This document shows positions 45,192-56,061 of a stretch of DNA of 64,000 nt, in pieces. Origin of the DNA: Micromonospora sp. CCTCC AA 2012012 (GTDB lineage: Bacteria; Actinomycetota; Actinomycetes; Mycobacteriales; Micromonosporaceae). Numbering within the stretch: the first letter of the stretch is position 1; each line of letters begins with the position of its first letter. A program made the position numbers and the translations under genes. The notes beneath the pieces are model-generated. The model had not been told where the DNA came from. It saw nothing but the letters and a program-made list of their open reading frames with translations, and made no database searches. The stretch is taken from contig NZ_CP159342.1 of assembly GCF_040499845.1 (NCBI RefSeq), positions 62,001 through 126,000 of the forward strand, read 5' to 3'.

Positions 45192-45205
45192 GCCGGCACC
45201 CTCCG

Positions 45206-45211
45206 TACACT
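45206..45211 (+). promoter_or_regulatory. -10 box of a leaderless transcript (dusB)
   Basis: TACACT ends 6 nt before GTG 45218. Confidence 0.5.
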
Positions 45212-45217
45212 TGTCCG

Positions 45218-46390
45218 GTGACTGCCTCGACCCTGCCCGCGCTGCGCCCGCTGACCCTCGGCCCGCACCAGGTGTGGCCGCCGGTGGTGCTCGCGCCGAT
45301 GGCCGGGATCACCAACGTCGGCTTCCGCCGGCTCTGCCGGGAGCAGGGCGGCGGGATCTACGTCTGCGAGATGATCACCACGCGGGCGCTGGTCGAGCGG
45401 AACCCGAAGACGCTGCGCATGATCGCCTTCGGTGCCGACGAGCACCCGCGCAGCCTCCAGCTCTATGGCACCGACCCCGAGGTGACCGCCGCCGCCGTGC
45501 GGATCGTGGTCGAGCGCGACCTGGCCGACCACATCGACCTCAACTTCGGCTGCCCGGTCCCGAAGGTCACCCGGCGCGGCGGCGGCTCGGCCCTGCCGTG
45601 GCGACGCCGGCTCTTCGCCCGGCTGGTCAGGGCCGCGGTGGACGCGGCGACACCCGCCGGGGTGCCGGTCACGATCAAGATGCGCAAGGGCATCGACGAC
45701 GACCACCTGACGTACGTCGAGGCCGGCCTCGCCGCCCAGGACGCCGGCGTCGCGGCGGTCGCCCTGCACGGGCGTACGGCCGCGCAGCGCTATTCGGGCA
45801 CCGCCGACTGGGACGCCATCGCCACCCTCAAGCAGGCCCTCGACGTGCCGGTGCTCGGCAACGGCGACATCTGGGAGGCCGACGACGCGCTGCGGATGGT
45901 CGCGCACACCGGGGTGGACGGCGTGGTGGTGGGTCGCGGCTGCCTCGGCCGGCCGTGGCTCTTCGCCGACCTGGAGGCCGCCTTCAACGGCCGCCCCGAC
46001 CGGCGGCTGCCCACCCTGGGCGAGGTCGCGGTGACCATGCGCCGGCACGCCGAGCTGCTGGTGGACCAGTTCGTGGCCGGTGCCCGGAACCCGGCGCGCG
46101 GCGAGCGGGACGGCTGCACCGACTTCCGCAAGCACGTCGCCTGGTATCTGAAGGGCTTTCCGGTCGGCAGCGAGCTGCGCCGCTCCCTCGCGATGATCGA
46201 CAGCCTGGCGCAGCTCGACGACCTGCTCGGCAAGCTGGACCCGGAGGTGCCGTTCCCGGTGGAGAACCTGGGCCAGCCGCGCGGCCGGACCAACTCCCCG
46301 GGCAAGGTCGCCCTGCCGGACGGCTGGCTCGCCAGCCGGGACGACGACACCGTGCCCGAGGGTGCCGAGCTGGACGACTCCGGGGGCTGA
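45218..46390 (+). CDS. dusB: tRNA-dihydrouridine synthase DusB
   Basis: 390-residue FMN enzyme that reduces uridines in tRNA to dihydrouridine. VVLAPMAGITNVGFRRLCREQGG and LNFGCPVPKVTRRGGGSAL hold the FMN and Cys active site; TIKMRKGIDDDH, LHGRTAAQRYSG, GNGDIW and VGRGCLGRPW are also conserved. The C-terminal helical domain (FRKHVAWYLKGFPVG) binds tRNA. Start GTG 45218 is set by the -10 box. A terminator hairpin follows. Confidence 0.95.
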   Translation: MTASTLPALRPLTLGPHQVWPPVVLAPMAGITNVGFRRLCREQGGGIYVCEMITTRALVERNPKTLRMIAFGADEHPRSLQLYGTDPEVTAAAVRIVVERDLADHIDLNFGCPVPKVTRRGGGSALPWRRRLFARLVRAAVDAATPAGVPVTIKMRKGIDDDHLTYVEAGLAAQDAGVAAVALHGRTAAQRYSGTADWDAIATLKQALDVPVLGNGDIWEADDALRMVAHTGVDGVVVGRGCLGRPWLFADLEAAFNGRPDRRLPTLGEVAVTMRRHAELLVDQFVAGARNPARGERDGCTDFRKHVAWYLKGFPVGSELRRSLAMIDSLAQLDDLLGKLDPEVPFPVENLGQPRGRTNSPGKVALPDGWLASRDDDTVPEGAELDDSGG

Positions 46391-46406
46391 CCCGCAGCGG
46401 AAGCTG

Positions 46407-46440
46407 ACGAAGGGCCGACCCGGTGGGGTCGGCCCTTCGT
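46407..46440. terminator. Bidirectional terminator between dusB and the C39-like gene
   Basis: ACGAAGGGCCGACCC (46407-46421) pairs perfectly with GGGTCGGCCCTTCGT (46426-46440) over a 4-nt loop between convergent stops. Confidence 0.8.
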
Positions 46441-46452
46441 GGTGGTCACAGG

Positions 46453-47106
46453 TCAGGAGGAGTAGCCGCGGCTGGCGATCCAGTGGGCCAGCTCGTCCAC
46501 GTCGATCCGGTACGACGCCTGGTCCGGGTTGGCGGAGTCGGCGATCGTCACGATCTTGCCACCGTCGTGGTACCCGACGACGCTGATGTAGTGCCCGCCC
46601 TCGAAGCTGTGGGTGACACCGTCGGTGTCGGTGGCGGTGCCGGCGATGTTGGCGACCACGGCCCGGCCGTCGTCCACGGCCCGCACGATGTCCGTGCGCA
46701 GCTGCTCGACGCGCTTGCCGTCGACCTTGTCGGCCGGGATCTCGGTGCTCCGGTACGCGTCGCGGCCGGTCTCCTTGTTCAGCACCGGGGTGATGTCGTT
46801 GATGGAGTTGGTGCCGTCCTCGGTGGTGCCCATCTTCTTGGCCATGGCGTCCACGTCGATGGCCTTGCCCTGCACGGAGAGGGCGTTACGCGTTGCGGCG
46901 GGGCCGCAGTAGTAGAAGTTGGGCTGCGCCTCGTAGCGCACGTTCAGCTCGCGCTCGCCGTGGCCCTTGCGGTCGGTGGTGACCGAGGTGGCGGCCTTCT
47001 CGGCGGGGGTGGCCTGAGCCGCGATGGCGGGGCCGGCGATCCCACCGGCGGTGGCGGCGATACCGGCAGCGGTCAGGACGGTCTTGCGCAGCAGAGTGGT
47101 AGCCAT
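46453..47106 (-). CDS. Secreted C39-like peptidase
   Basis: 217-residue secreted protein. The signal peptide MATTLLRKTVLTAAGIAA...AIAAQA is cut near residue 31. The mature part is a papain-like C39-type domain: NFYYCGPAATRNAL with nucleophile Cys67, GGHYISVVGYHDGGK with His171, and VTIADSA with Asp189, the Cys-His-Asp triad. Enzymes of this family trim leader peptides or cleave outside the cell; here no ABC transporter or peptide substrate is adjacent, so it is likely a stand-alone secreted protease. ATG 47106. The long upstream region carries three ECF-type promoters. Confidence 0.87.
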   Translation of the reverse strand: MATTLLRKTVLTAAGIAATAGGIAGPAIAAQATPAEKAATSVTTDRKGHGERELNVRYEAQPNFYYCGPAATRNALSVQGKAIDVDAMAKKMGTTEDGTNSINDITPVLNKETGRDAYRSTEIPADKVDGKRVEQLRTDIVRAVDDGRAVVANIAGTATDTDGVTHSFEGGHYISVVGYHDGGKIVTIADSANPDQASYRIDVDELAHWIASRGYSS

Positions 47107-47246
47107 GATCAGATCACGCCTTCCATTCGGGGGTGTGCGGCACACACGCCGACGCACCGGGGGGTGCGCGGGGTGCCGCGAAAAAGGGGGAAAGTCTTCG
47201 GGGTGTCCGGCGGTCGTGGTCGACCTGCTCGGTGGCCCGGGGGTGT

Positions 47247-47272
47247 AACGACCGGCGGCGGGGAGTCATTCC
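47247..47272 (-). promoter_or_regulatory. ECF sigma (SigR-type) promoter, proximal
   Basis: On the minus strand GGAAT (47272-47268), 18 bp, then GTT (47249-47247), the SigR consensus of Streptomyces. The -10 is ~140 bp before the C39-like gene. Confidence 0.6.
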
Positions 47273-47318
47273 CCCGGCCTCGCCGGTGGGGACCCGGTGT
47301 TCGCGGTCCGGGGGATGC

Positions 47319-47344
47319 AACGACGGCCGGTGGCCGGTCATTCC
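47319..47344 (-). promoter_or_regulatory. ECF sigma (SigR-type) promoter, middle
   Basis: On the minus strand GGAAT (47344-47340), 18 bp, then GTT (47321-47319). It is 72 bp upstream of the proximal copy, with matching surrounding bases (GGGAATGAC...GTCGTT). Confidence 0.6.
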
Positions 47345-47397
47345 CGACCGGCGGTCACCGGCTCGGGGGCCGGGATGCCGCGCGGTCTGCCATGTTC

Positions 47398-47423
47398 AAC
47401 GACCCCGCCCCCGACATGATTCC
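47398..47423 (-). promoter_or_regulatory. ECF sigma (SigR-type) promoter, distal
   Basis: On the minus strand GGAAT (47423-47419), 18 bp, then GTT (47400-47398), 79 bp upstream of the middle copy. Confidence 0.5.
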
Positions 47424-47638
47424 GCCGGTGGGGTGGCCCCGACCACGGGTTGCCCGCCGTCAACCACGCCGGGCCCCCACCGTGCTGGTCGGAACGCGAA
47501 CCCCACGGGAACGGGATGATCCGGACATCCGGCGGCCCGCTCCCGGGTCGCCCCGCGGCGACCTCGACTGTCGGCTTGCCGGGACGCGAACCGCCCCGCC
47601 GTCGACGGTCGGCTTCGGGGTGACGTAGCGCCTAGGCG

Positions 47639-47741
47639 GCTACGAACTTGATGGCATCAATGAATCACCCACAGTGTCCGGTTCATGCCGTTCCGGGCGC
47701 GGGCTCACGCCTGATTACAGAAATGCCATCAAGTTCGTAGC
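47639..47741. repeat. 19-bp inverted repeat, 103 bp overall
   Basis: GCTACGAACTTGATGGCAT (47639-47657) and its exact complement (47723-47741) enclose 65 bp. Low GC against its surroundings. It lies 47 bp after the GH20 stop and may terminate that gene. Confidence 0.85.
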
Positions 47742-47787
47742 GTCCGTTCACCCCTCCCGCCGCCGGGCGCTGCGACCGCGGGGACGG

Positions 47788-49539
47788 TCAGGGGGCGTCG
47801 GCGGGGCGCGGGGTGGGGACGGGACGGGACGGGGTGGTGGGCCAGGGGATCTCGGGGGAGGGGTGGAAGGCGATGCCGGCGGTGGCCCAGCGGGGGCCGT
47901 GACCGGCCAGCCGCTCGCGGAAGTCCGCCCAGTCGTGCGTCGACCGGGGTGACCAGCCCAGTTCGGCGAGGGCGGGCAGCCGGGGCAGCAGCATGAACTC
48001 GATCTCCGCGAGCGTGGTGACCGACTCGGTCCACAGCGGCGCCTCCACACCCAGCACCGACTCGGCCGGCACGCCGGTGAGGTGGGTGCCCGGATCCCAG
48101 TCGTACGCGCGCCGGACGTCGATCAGGCCGGCCCAGTCGTGTCCGATCGGGGTGTCCGGCGCGTACTTCATGTCCAGGTAGGCGTGGTTGCCGGGGGAGA
48201 GGATCAGCCGGGCGCCACGGCGTACCGCGTCGGCGGTCTCGGGGTCGTCGGGATGGGTGCCCCACCACTGCACGACCCGGCCGTCGACGTGCCCGGCCGG
48301 GGCGATCTGGTGCCAGCCGACGACGGTCTTCCCGGTGCCGGCGACGATCCGCTGCGCGCGCTCCACGAAACCGGTGTACGCCGCGCCCTTGACCTTGAAC
48401 GCCTCGTCGCCGCCGATGTGCAGCCACGGTCCGGGGGTGAGCGCGGCCACCTCGCCGAGCACGTCGGCGACGAAGGCGTACGTCCGCTCGTCGGTGTGGT
48501 CGACGTAGCTGAAGCCGACCTCGGTGCCGGTGTACGGCGACGGCGCGATCCTGTTCGGTGCCAGCTCGGGGTAGGCGACCAGCGCCGCGTTGGTGTGGCC
48601 CGGCAGGTCGATCTCCGGCACCACCGTGACGTGCCGGCGGGCGGCGTGGCGGACGATGCGGCGGTAGTCGGCCCTGGTGTAGAAGCCGCCGGGGCCGTCG
48701 CCCACCTCGGTGGCGCCGCCCACGTCGGCCAGCCGGGGCCAGGAGTCGACGGCGATCCGCCACCCCTGGTCGTCGGTGAGGTGCAGGTGCAGGTGGTTGA
48801 GCTTGTACCGGGCCAGGTGGTCGATCACCCGCAGCACGTCGGGCACGGCGAAGAAGTGCCGGGCCACGTCGAGCATCGCCCCCCGGTACGCGAACCGGGG
48901 CCGGTCGACGATCGTGCCGCCGGGCACCGTCCACCGTCCGGTCACCGGGGTGCGGCTCTCGATCGCCGCCGGCAGCAGTTGCCGCAGCGTCTGCACCCCG
49001 TGGAAGAGCCCGGCGGCGCCGACCGCGACGATCCGTACCTCGTCGGGGGCGACCGTCAGCCGGTAGCCCTCGTCCCCCGCCGGCCCGTCCCCGGCGGTCG
49101 GCGCCGGGGTGGACCGGGCCGGAGTCGGGGTCGGGCCGGAGAGGGTGAGGACCAGGTGGCCGTCGGTTCCGGCGTCGGCCAGCTCGGTGACCGGCAGCCG
49201 GTGGCCGGTGGCGGGACGCAGCAGGTCGGCGAGCTGCTCGGCCACGTCCCGGGCCGCCGGGTCGGGGCTGACCCGGACGACCGCATCCGGGGGGAGCGTG
49301 AAGTCGGCCGCGGGGTCGGGGTGGACGCGCTCCGGCGCGGGCACCACGTCGCCGAGGCGGACCGGGGCCGGCGGGGTGAGCAACCGGTCGGCCGACCGGG
49401 CGGCGGCGTGGGCGAGGTCGGCCACCGCCGGCGGGTGCGGGGAGATCCCCGCCGGCGTCGCCCCGTCCGCCGGCCGCGCCGGGACGCCGGGGACGGCGGT
49501 CCTGCCCTGGTCGGGGCTGGTGTCACGCAGGGACGGCAC
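47788..49539 (-). CDS. Beta-N-acetylhexosaminidase (GH20)
   Basis: 583-residue GH20 enzyme removing terminal GlcNAc/GalNAc. An N-terminal beta domain is followed by the TIM barrel: RGAMLDVARHFF, LHLHLTDDQGWR, EIDLPGHTNAAL and the catalytic pair in HIGGDEAF (Asp378 and Glu379), with QWWGTHPDD and WTE later. It uses substrate-assisted catalysis. No signal peptide is visible, so it may act on imported chitobiose in the cytoplasm. GTG 49539 (GGAG 8 nt upstream) is chosen over a TTG at 49578. A LacI-type operator lies ~110 bp upstream. Confidence 0.93.
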   Translation of the reverse strand: MPSLRDTSPDQGRTAVPGVPARPADGATPAGISPHPPAVADLAHAAARSADRLLTPPAPVRLGDVVPAPERVHPDPAADFTLPPDAVVRVSPDPAARDVAEQLADLLRPATGHRLPVTELADAGTDGHLVLTLSGPTPTPARSTPAPTAGDGPAGDEGYRLTVAPDEVRIVAVGAAGLFHGVQTLRQLLPAAIESRTPVTGRWTVPGGTIVDRPRFAYRGAMLDVARHFFAVPDVLRVIDHLARYKLNHLHLHLTDDQGWRIAVDSWPRLADVGGATEVGDGPGGFYTRADYRRIVRHAARRHVTVVPEIDLPGHTNAALVAYPELAPNRIAPSPYTGTEVGFSYVDHTDERTYAFVADVLGEVAALTPGPWLHIGGDEAFKVKGAAYTGFVERAQRIVAGTGKTVVGWHQIAPAGHVDGRVVQWWGTHPDDPETADAVRRGARLILSPGNHAYLDMKYAPDTPIGHDWAGLIDVRRAYDWDPGTHLTGVPAESVLGVEAPLWTESVTTLAEIEFMLLPRLPALAELGWSPRSTHDWADFRERLAGHGPRWATAGIAFHPSPEIPWPTTPSRPVPTPRPADAP

Positions 49540-49848
49540 GGTGGCGGCTCCGGGGTGTATTCGCGTGGGATATGGCAAAGGTGAGTTTCGGCCGAGCGAG
49601 CGCTGTCAAGAGTACGAGGGGCGGCGAGATTGCGTGATCGTGCGCGTGGAAGCGTTCCCAGAAACCGGTACGGACGCGGACAGTGGTGACCGTTGTGCCG
49701 ATTGTCACCGAACGGTCCCAGCCCACTCGAAGTTCGCTTAACCTTCGCCCACCGATCGCTGACGACGCCGGGATTACCGGTGGTCGCTCCCGGGGTAAGT
49801 CCGAACTGAACCTTCGTTAAGTGTCAATGGCGCGCGTGGGAGGCTCTG
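49540..49848. other. 309-bp divergent region before GH20 and ppdK
   Basis: Holds the LacI-type operator at 49647-49660 and CTTAACCTTCG/CCTTCGTTAAG repeats near 49737-49821 close to the ppdK start. No gene is supported. Confidence 0.5.
49647..49660. promoter_or_regulatory. LacI-type operator
   Basis: TGGAAGCGTTCCCA, an imperfect palindrome with the central CG and TGG/CCA ends of LacI/GalR-family operators. It is likely to control the GH20 gene by sugar availability; no LacI gene is in the window. Confidence 0.5.
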
Positions 49849-52557
<2,709 letters not shown>

Positions 52558-52617
52558 CCCGTGCCCACCACGGGGTCGCCGGTACGCCCGGCGGCCCCGC
52601 GGCTGACCCGGGTCCGC

Positions 52618-52688
52618 CTTTGCTCTGCAGCCACGGACGCAGCACCCCGGGGGTCGACCGGTGTTGCGAATATGGCTGCAGAGCAAAG
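52618..52688. repeat. 71-bp palindromic intergenic element, copy 2
   Basis: Identical 16-bp arms to the copy at 11501-11570 (CTTTGCTCTGCAGCCA ... TGGCTGCAGAGCAAAG) around a diverged 39-bp centre. It lies 61 bp after ppdK, between genes on the same strand. Confidence 0.85.
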
Positions 52689-52798
52689 GGGCCGCCGGTA
52701 CCCCGGCGGCCCCCTGCGGCGGGTCGCCCGGCGCGCCGATCGCCGCGTCCCGGCGTAACCTGGGCGCACTGTCCGCGCAACCGGCGAAGGGTGGCCGC

Positions 52799-53149
52799 AT
52801 GACCAGCGTCTGGGAGAGCCTGACCGTCGACGCCCGCGACCCGTCCCGACTCGCCCACTGGTGGGCGGAGGCGCTCGGCTACGAGGTGGTCGCCGACAAG
52901 CCGGACGAGGTGGAGATCCGCCCCGCGCCGGACCAGCTCCCCGGCATCGTCTTCGTCCCGGTCACCGACCCCAAGCAGACCAAGAACCGGCTCCACCTCG
53001 ACCTGCGCCCGGCCGACCAGGAGGCCGAGGTCGAGCGGCTGGTCGACATGGGCGCCCGGCACGTCGACGTGGGCCAGGGCGACGTCGACTGGACCGTGCT
53101 CGCCGACCCGGAGGGCAACGAGTTCTGCGTGCTCCGGCAGCGGGGATGA
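52799..53149 (+). CDS. VOC family protein
   Basis: 116-residue vicinal oxygen chelate (glyoxalase/bleomycin resistance fold) protein of the half-size type: ESLTVDARDPSRLAHWWAEALGYEV, then NRLHLDLRPADQEAEVERL and WTVLADPEGNEFCVL. The fold binds a metal and acts as a dioxygenase, lyase or drug-binding protein; the role here is unknown. ATG 52799. The dgt start lies 3 bp after its stop, so they are co-translated. Confidence 0.87.
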   Translation: MTSVWESLTVDARDPSRLAHWWAEALGYEVVADKPDEVEIRPAPDQLPGIVFVPVTDPKQTKNRLHLDLRPADQEAEVERLVDMGARHVDVGQGDVDWTVLADPEGNEFCVLRQRG

Positions 53150-53152
53150 CGC

Positions 53153-54409
53153 TTGAGCGCCGGTCCGGCTGACGATGCGGCGCGCCTGGTCGACGAGGCG
53201 CCCAAGGACACCGGCTACGGGCGGTCGCCGTACGAGCGGGACCGGGCGCGGGTGCTGCACTCGGCGGCGTTCCGCCGGCTCGCCGCGAAGACCCAGGTGC
53301 ACACCGCCGGCACGGACGACTTCCTGCGTACCCGGCTGACGCACTCGCTGGAGGTGGCGCAGATCGCCCGCGAGATGGGCGACCGGCTCGGCTGCGACCC
53401 GGACGTGGTGGACACCGCCGGACTCGCCCACGACCTCGGCCACCCGCCGTTCGGGCACAACGGCGAGGACGCGCTGGACACCCTCGCCGCCGACTGCGGC
53501 GGCTTCGAGGGGAACGCGCAGACGCTGCGGGTGCTCACCCGGCTGGAGGCCAAGGTGCTCACCCCCGACGGCCGCTCCGCCGGGCTGAACCTCACCCGGG
53601 CCTCGCTCGACGCGGTCAGCAAGTATCCGTGGCCGCGCCGCACCGGGCAGCGCAAGTTCGGTGTGTACGCCGACGACCGCCCGGTCTTCGACTGGCTGCG
53701 CGCGGGCGCCCCGACCGACGGCCGGCGCTGCCTGGAGGCGCAGGTGATGGACTGGGCCGACGACGTGGCGTACTCGGTGCACGACGTGGAGGACGGCATC
53801 CACGGCGGGTACGTCAGCCTGCGCCTGCTGGCCGACGCCGACGAGCGGCGGGCGCTCTGCGCCGACGTGGCGGCGGCGTACTCCGGGGAGTCCGCGGACG
53901 ACCTGGGCGGGGTGCTGGTGGACCTGCTCGCCGACCCGGTGCTCGCCCCGCTCGCCACGTACGACGGCAGCCACCGCGCGCAGGCCGCGTTGAAGGCGAC
54001 CACGAGTGTGCTCACCGGCCGGTTCGTCTCGACCGTGGTGGCCGCCACCCGGGACCGCTTCGGCCCCGAGCCGCACCGCCGGTACGCCGCCGACCTGGTG
54101 GTGCCGCGCCGGATCCGGGCCCAGTGCGCCCTGCTCAAGGGCATCGCGCTGCGCTACGTGATGCGCCGTCCCGGCGCCGGCCCCCGGTACGCCCGACAGC
54201 GGGAGATCCTCGCCGAGCTGGTCGCCGCCCTGGTCGACCGGGCGCCCGACGCGCTGGATCCGGTCTTCGCGCCGCAGTGGCGGGACGCGGCCGACGACGC
54301 CGCCCGGCTGCGGGTGGTGGTCGACCAGGTCGCCTCGCTCACCGACCCGGCCGCGCTGGCCTGGCACGGTCGCCTGGTCGGTGGGCGGGTGGGGGACGGC
54401 CGGGACTGA
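53153..54409 (+). CDS. dgt: Deoxyguanosinetriphosphate triphosphohydrolase (dNTPase)
   Basis: 418-residue HD-domain dNTP triphosphohydrolase that releases triphosphate from dGTP/dNTPs. Metal ligands: His64 in RLTHSLEVAQIAREM, His93-Asp94 in LAHDLGHPPFGHNGE and the late Asp in MDWADDVAYSVHDVED. TTG 53153 is the start, with GATGAC just before it; the N-terminal SAGPADDAARLV is typical. dgt beside dnaG is the mycobacterial arrangement. Its stop codon overlaps the iron box of the next gene. Confidence 0.95.
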   Translation: MSAGPADDAARLVDEAPKDTGYGRSPYERDRARVLHSAAFRRLAAKTQVHTAGTDDFLRTRLTHSLEVAQIAREMGDRLGCDPDVVDTAGLAHDLGHPPFGHNGEDALDTLAADCGGFEGNAQTLRVLTRLEAKVLTPDGRSAGLNLTRASLDAVSKYPWPRRTGQRKFGVYADDRPVFDWLRAGAPTDGRRCLEAQVMDWADDVAYSVHDVEDGIHGGYVSLRLLADADERRALCADVAAAYSGESADDLGGVLVDLLADPVLAPLATYDGSHRAQAALKATTSVLTGRFVSTVVAATRDRFGPEPHRRYAADLVVPRRIRAQCALLKGIALRYVMRRPGAGPRYARQREILAELVAALVDRAPDALDPVFAPQWRDAADDAARLRVVVDQVASLTDPAALAWHGRLVGGRVGDGRD

Positions 54410-54422
54410 GGCTAGCCTTACC
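54407..54422. promoter_or_regulatory. Iron box (DtxR/IdeR-type) before the siderophore-interacting gene
   Basis: TGAGGCTAGCCTTACC matches the DtxR/IdeR consensus TTAGGTTAGCCTAACC at 13 of 16 positions and contains the perfect palindrome AGGCTAGCCT. It covers the -10 box TAGCCT and begins on the dgt stop codon. Confidence 0.7.
54413..54418 (+). promoter_or_regulatory. -10 box of a leaderless transcript (siderophore-interacting protein)
   Basis: TAGCCT ends 7 nt before ATG 54426 and lies inside the iron box. Confidence 0.5.
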
Positions 54423-54425
54423 GGC

Positions 54426-55250
54426 ATGACGAAGAAGCTGACCGCCGCCACGGTCCTGCGGACCGAGCGTCCCACCCCGCACCTGATCCGCCTGGTGCTC
54501 GGCGGTCCGGAGCTGGTCGGCCTGCCGGTGGGCCAGTACACCGACCACTACGTCAAGTTCGTCTTCCCGCCGGCCGGGGTGCGCTATCCGCACCCGGTGG
54601 ACCTGGCCACCCTCAAGCGGGACCTGCCCCGCGAGCAGTGGCCGCGGCTGCGGGCGTACACGGTGCGGGCCTTCGACGCGGCGCGCGCCGAGCTGACCGT
54701 CGACGTGGTGCACCACGGCGACGAGGGGCTGGCCGGCCCGTGGGCCGCCGCGCTGCGCCCCGGCGACGAGGTGCTCTTCACCGGCCCCGGCGGCGCGTAC
54801 GCCCCGGACCCGGCCGCCGACTGGCACCTGCTGGTCGGCGACGAGAGCGCGCTGCCGGCGATCGCCGCGGCCCTGGAGCGGCTGCCGGCCGGCGCGCCCG
54901 CCACGGTCTTCCTGGAGGTCGACGGCCCGGCCGACGAGCTACCGCTGACCAGCCCGGGCGCGGTGGAGCTGACCTGGCTGCACCGGGCCGGTCGCCCGGT
55001 CGGCGCGGCCCTGGTGGAGGCGGTCCGGGCGCTGGAGTTCCGGCCCGGCGCGGTGCACGCGTTCGTGCACGGCGAGGCCGGCTTCGTCAAGGAGCTGCGC
55101 CGGCTGCTGCGGGTCGAGCGGGGAGTGCCGGCGGCCGCCCTGTCGATCTCCGGCTACTGGCGGCGCGGCTTCGACGACGAGGGCTGGCGTGCCACCAAGG
55201 CCGACTGGAACCGCCAGGTCGAGGCCGAGGAGGCGACCGCCACGGCCTGA
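54426..55250 (+). CDS. Siderophore-interacting (ferric reductase) protein
   Basis: 274-residue FAD-binding siderophore reductase of the ViuB/SIP family. LRAYTVRAFDAARAELTVDVVHHGDEGLAGPWAAAL (in parts) is the FAD-binding RxYTxR site; LVGDESALPAIAAALERLPAG is the second domain, and GYWRRGFDDEGWR at the end is typical of the family. It reduces ferric siderophores in the cytoplasm to release Fe2+. It is preceded by an iron box and leaderless promoter, consistent with iron-starvation induction. Confidence 0.92.
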   Translation: MTKKLTAATVLRTERPTPHLIRLVLGGPELVGLPVGQYTDHYVKFVFPPAGVRYPHPVDLATLKRDLPREQWPRLRAYTVRAFDAARAELTVDVVHHGDEGLAGPWAAALRPGDEVLFTGPGGAYAPDPAADWHLLVGDESALPAIAAALERLPAGAPATVFLEVDGPADELPLTSPGAVELTWLHRAGRPVGAALVEAVRALEFRPGAVHAFVHGEAGFVKELRRLLRVERGVPAAALSISGYWRRGFDDEGWRATKADWNRQVEAEEATATA

Positions 55251-55269
55251 GCCCGGTGCGGGGGGCGGG

Positions 55270-55953
55270 TCAGGCGTACGTCTCGCCGGTACCGACGACC
55301 GCCCGCTCCGTCGGGGGCAGCGAACGGCGGTCGAGGACCAGGCCGACCTGCGCGGCGGAGCCGGCGACGCGGCGGCGGATCGCCCGCACGTGCAGCGCCA
55401 GCGAGCCGGGGACGACCAGCGCCGCCACCGTCGCGGCCAGCCACACCGGCCCGACGGCCAGCACCGCCAGCGCGGCGGCCAGGGCCACCAGCACGCTGTT
55501 CACCACGGCGATCATGCCGGCCTGGCTGACCAGGTCGCGGAACCAGTGCCGGCGGAACGGCTCCGGCGCGAAGGGGCCCGGGTCGTCGAGCGTCGGCATC
55601 ATCACGTACGCGGCCAGTTCCGGGGCGCGGCGGGTCAGCCAGGTACGCAGCACGGTGGCGGCGACGGCGTACCGGCGGCCCCGGTCGTTCAGCTCGACCT
55701 GGCGGGCGAAGACGGCGATCCCGAGCAGCAGGACGAGCACCCCCAGGCCGGCCAGTACGGCGGGGCGGACCGGGCCGCCCGGGGTGCCGCCCGTGGTGAT
55801 CAGCCCGGCCGAGACGGCGGTGGCGGCGGTGGCCACCGCGAGGAAGAAGGTGAACCGGGCGGCCGACTGGTCGTGCACCGCCCGGCTCAGCTCGCGCAGG
55901 TGCTCGTACTCGGCGAGGGCGATGGTCAGCGGTACGTCCTGGTCCTCGGTCAT
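55270..55953 (-). CDS. Membrane protein of unknown function
   Basis: 227-residue protein with two N-terminal spans (ARFTFFLAVATAATAVSAGLITTG and AVLAGLGVLVLLLGIAVFA), a cytoplasmic middle (QVELNDRGRRYAVAATVLRTWL) and two further spans (AVVNSVLVALAAALAVLAV, WLAATVAALVVPGSLAL). The first ~25 residues (LTIALAEYEHLRELSRAVHDQSAA) form a helix. GGGGAGGA precedes ATG 55953. No function recognised. Convergent with the siderophore gene and divergent from the BCCT carrier. Confidence 0.8.
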   Translation of the reverse strand: MTEDQDVPLTIALAEYEHLRELSRAVHDQSAARFTFFLAVATAATAVSAGLITTGGTPGGPVRPAVLAGLGVLVLLLGIAVFARQVELNDRGRRYAVAATVLRTWLTRRAPELAAYVMMPTLDDPGPFAPEPFRRHWFRDLVSQAGMIAVVNSVLVALAAALAVLAVGPVWLAATVAALVVPGSLALHVRAIRRRVAGSAAQVGLVLDRRSLPPTERAVVGTGETYA

Positions 55954-56061
55954 CCGGCTGTCCTCCCCGCGGTCGCGGCCTCCCACCGTAGCCAAGATCC
56001 GCAAGGGTGGAGATGCGCGGTATCGGCCCGCCGGAACCGGTCGTCCGCCCAGGATTGGGCC

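Larger units (their letters stand above)
47107..47787. other. 681-bp intergenic region upstream of the C39-like gene
   Basis: Contains three GGAAT-N18-GTT promoters reading toward the C39-like gene and a 19-bp inverted repeat at 47639-47741. An open frame on the plus strand across 46423-47628 is a shadow of this region. No further protein-coding gene is supported. Confidence 0.6.

Noticed and set aside
46423..47628. 401-codon plus-strand open frame across the C39-like gene and its promoters
   Set aside because: Antisense to a gene with signal peptide and catalytic triad; the protein has no recognisable features.
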